DNA from: an uncultured Oxalobacteraceae bacterium
GTDB lineage: Bacteria > Pseudomonadota > Gammaproteobacteria > Burkholderiales > Burkholderiaceae
Assembly (NCBI GenBank): GCA_946479705.1
Contig: CAMLHI010000072.1
Location: 1 to 8,549 of the forward strand
Direction of reading: 5' to 3'
Length of the DNA: 8,549 nucleotides
Both the position numbers and the translations under genes were made by a program. The notes under the pieces are model-generated. The model saw nothing but the letters and a program-made list of their open reading frames with translations, was not told the DNA's origin and did no database searches. Of the stretch, positions 6,696-8,549 are shown in pieces; within the stretch, counting starts at the first letter, position 1, and each line of letters starts with the position of its first letter.

Positions 6696-7844
6696 ATGAG
6701 CAACAAGGCAATGAACGAATACCCGCTGCTGGACGAAAAAGATGGCGTGCCGCTGTTTTATCCGCACATCCCCAAAGGCGCCATCGAGGAAGTGGCCGAT
6801 ACCTTGTCCGGCCGCTGGATCGGCCAGGGTCCGAAGGTCGACAAGTTCGAGCAGCTGTTCAAGGAAAAGTTCCTCGGCTCGCACGAGCCGCTGTCGGTCG
6901 GCAGCGGCACCGATGCGCTGCACCTGGCCTACCTGCTGGCCGGCGTGGAAGCGGGCGACGAAGTCATCGTGCCGGTCTTTACCTGCACGGCGACCAGCAT
7001 CCCGCTGCTCTACATTGGCGCGACGCCCGTGTTCGCCGACATCGACCAGGAAACCATGAACCTGAACGTGGCCGATGTCGAGCGCAAGATCACGCCGAAA
7101 ACCAAGGCCATTTCCTGCGTCGACTACGGCGGCGTGCCGAACGATTACGCGGCCCTGAACGCGCTGTGCAAGAAGCACAATCTCAAGCTGATCTCGGACG
7201 CGGCCCACTCGCTCGGCTCCCAGGCCGAAGGCACCTTTGCCTGCCAGCTGGCCGACTTCACGATCTTCTCCTTCCAGGCGATCAAGACCCTGACCACCGG
7301 CGACGGCGGGCTGGTGGCGATCAAGGATGGCGAGCTGCTCAACCTGGGCAAGAAGCTGCGCTGGTTCGGCATCGACCGCGCCGCCAAGCAGGGCGGCATC
7401 TGGGAAAACGACATCGTCGACATCGGCTACAAGTACCAGATGAACGACATCGCCGCCGGCATCGGCCTGGCCGGCCTGCGCGACATCGAGAACGTGATCG
7501 CCTACCGCAACAGCCTGTTCAAGGTCTACGAGGAAAGCCTGACGTCCGAGCGCGTGCGCATCGTCGGCAAGTCGACCGGCGACGGCTACTTCAATGCCTC
7601 CTGGCTGCTGACCATCATCGTCGACAGCGACCGCGTCGGCCTGATGAAGAAGCTGCGCGAAGCCGGCATCGAATCGGCCCAGGTCCACTACCGCAACGAC
7701 CGCTACAAAATCTTCGGCGAGCGCCGCAGCGACCTGCCCAATATGGACGCGCTGGAAGACCGCTACCTGGTGCTGCCGCTGCACACCAAGATCGGGCGCG
7801 AGCACATCGAGCGCATCTGCGCGGTCATCAACGAAGGCTGGTAA
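6696..7844 (+). CDS. DegT/DnrJ/EryC1/StrS-family PLP sugar aminotransferase
   Basis: The 382-residue protein has the usual length of this family, which transfers an amino group, usually from glutamate, to a keto sugar nucleotide. Visible landmarks are GSGTDALHL (69-77) that binds the cofactor phosphate, GDEVIVPVFTCTATSIP, DAAHSLG (168-174) with Asp168 contacting the PLP ring nitrogen, and SFQAIKTLTTGDGG with Lys197 as the Schiff-base lysine. IGYKYQMNDIAAGIGLAGL is the family's conserved later segment. All key residues are present. Relatives include perosamine, viosamine and ArnB-type enzymes; the exact amino sugar cannot be read from sequence. It needs a keto sugar made by a dehydratase or dehydrogenase, not present in the window. 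The gene starts one base after the previous stop with a strong binding site, and the next gene follows after four bases, so it sits mid-operon. Confidence 0.93.
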   Translation: MSNKAMNEYPLLDEKDGVPLFYPHIPKGAIEEVADTLSGRWIGQGPKVDKFEQLFKEKFLGSHEPLSVGSGTDALHLAYLLAGVEAGDEVIVPVFTCTATSIPLLYIGATPVFADIDQETMNLNVADVERKITPKTKAISCVDYGGVPNDYAALNALCKKHNLKLISDAAHSLGSQAEGTFACQLADFTIFSFQAIKTLTTGDGGLVAIKDGELLNLGKKLRWFGIDRAAKQGGIWENDIVDIGYKYQMNDIAAGIGLAGLRDIENVIAYRNSLFKVYEESLTSERVRIVGKSTGDGYFNASWLLTIIVDSDRVGLMKKLREAGIESAQVHYRNDRYKIFGERRSDLPNMDALEDRYLVLPLHTKIGREHIERICAVINEGW

Positions 7845-7848
7845 GACC

Positions 7849-8549
7849 ATGAGCGATATTTTTTTCGAAGGCAGCGCGGCCGAGTTCATCCAGCTGGAAG
7901 GCACGTACGCCACGCAGGAAATCAATATCGTCCATGCCACCAACCAGCTCAATGAAACCATCGCCCTGCTGGCGCAGCCGTGGGGCGGGCTGAACGAAGC
8001 GCGCCGCTGGGGCAGCACGATCCTGCCGACCCTGGTGGCGAGCCGGCTGGCGCTGGGACCGCAGACGGTGGTCGACTTCGGCGGCGGCGCCGCCAAGCAG
8101 TACGTGGAAATCGCCAAGGTGGTGGGGCCGGAACTGGCCGCGCAGCTGCACTACCACGTGGTCGAAACGCCCGAATTCGTGCAGCTGGCCTCGCCCTGGA
8201 TGGCCAAGCTGTTCGCCGCCGAGCACGGCAAGACCCTGTTCCTCAGCGATGGCGCCCTGCCCGCCAAGGCCGACATCGTCAGTTGCACCAGCTCCCTGCA
8301 CTACCTGCCCGACTTCAAGGCCAAGCTGCGCGAGCTGCTGGCCTGCGGCCCCGAGCTGTTCCTGATCATCAATACCCCCATCAACGACCGCCACACCTAC
8401 TCGCGCATCCAGAACAACCTGGCCGTGCGCATCGCCCAGTGGGTATTCGGCATCGACGATTTGGACCGCGAATTCGGCGCGGCCGGCTACCGCCGCGTGT
8501 TCCGCGCGCGCCACGACCTGGCCTACCCGACCAGCGGCACGCCGGAAGG
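7849..8549 (+). CDS. Putative SAM methyltransferase, TIGR04325/LIC12133-like, 3' end cut by window edge
   Basis: A frame opens at ATG 7849, four bases after the aminotransferase stop, and stays open for 233 codons to the right edge. It starts MSDIFFEGSAAEFIQLEG. The segment TVVDFGGGAAKQY (Asp76 to Gly80) is the SAM-binding motif I, LHYHVVETPEFVQLA is the second acidic strand, and KADIVSCTSSLHYLPD precedes a hydrophobic strand, ELFLIINTPIND. The order DFGGG, VVE-P-FV, SSxLxYL and I-x-TP is what I know from the LIC12133-type methyltransferases (TIGR04325), which occur in lipopolysaccharide and other glycan clusters and whose substrate is not established. The binding site is weak (GGTAA region), so translation is probably coupled to the aminotransferase. 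The C-terminus is outside the window. Methyltransferase fold is likely; family assignment is from memory of motifs. Confidence 0.8.
   Translation, partial: MSDIFFEGSAAEFIQLEGTYATQEINIVHATNQLNETIALLAQPWGGLNEARRWGSTILPTLVASRLALGPQTVVDFGGGAAKQYVEIAKVVGPELAAQLHYHVVETPEFVQLASPWMAKLFAAEHGKTLFLSDGALPAKADIVSCTSSLHYLPDFKAKLRELLACGPELFLIINTPINDRHTYSRIQNNLAVRIAQWVFGIDDLDREFGAAGYRRVFRARHDLAYPTSGTPE

Noticed and set aside
6612..8117. A 501-codon antisense frame over the aminotransferase and methyltransferase
   Set aside because: It has shadow-type composition and crosses two well-supported genes and their junction.
7828..8514. A 228-codon minus-strand frame at the right end
   Set aside because: It is the complement of the DFGGG-containing methyltransferase, which is open to the window edge on the plus strand.
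1..8549. Mobile elements, tRNA/rRNA genes, CRISPR arrays, RTX repeats
   Set aside because: I saw no transposase or integrase motifs, no spaced repeat array, no tRNA-like cloverleaf and no GGxGxD repeat protein in any convincing frame.

Overview
The window is a GC-rich, gene-dense stretch with high third-position GC, built from a surface-glycan gene set and an embedded type I secretion exporter. Codon use, gene families and the TolC-less HlyB/HlyD pair suggest a Gram-negative proteobacterium. Oxalobacteraceae such as Massilia, Duganella or Janthinobacterium are my best guess, but this is an impression from sequence style and not a proven assignment.

Layout: two transcription units diverge from an intergenic region at about 2060-2297. 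Leftward (minus strand) are a GT2-type glycosyltransferase joined in frame to a small class I SAM methyltransferase (680-2059), then a second glycosyltransferase that runs off the left edge (1-662). Rightward (plus strand) are an HlyB-type ABC exporter with a degenerate C39-like domain (2298-4442) and an overlapping HlyD-type membrane fusion protein (4394-5770). After an 84-bp gap with a candidate promoter come three tightly packed genes: a glycosyltransferase-like protein of uncertain family (5855-6694), a DegT/DnrJ/EryC1/StrS sugar aminotransferase (6696-7844), and a methyltransferase resembling the TIGR04325/LIC12133 family that runs off the right edge (7849-8549).

How the genes may work together: the aminotransferase would make an amino sugar nucleotide, the glycosyltransferases would assemble a glycan, and the two kinds of methyltransferase could modify or cap it. 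The exporter would move a C-terminally signalled, probably RTX-type protein across both membranes together with a TolC-like outer-membrane partner not seen here. The arrangement resembles loci where an exporter for a surface protein sits inside the glycan cluster that anchors or decorates it (the Caulobacter S-layer/perosamine O-antigen region is the known parallel). No substrate protein, TolC, sugar dehydratase, polymerase or flippase is in the window, so that link is a hypothesis.

Two of the seven genes are cut by the window edges: the 1-662 glycosyltransferase and the 7849-8549 methyltransferase. The most notable local oddity is the glycosyltransferase-methyltransferase read-through, which keeps a good internal ribosome binding site and start codon and has a stop codon one base out of frame at the junction.
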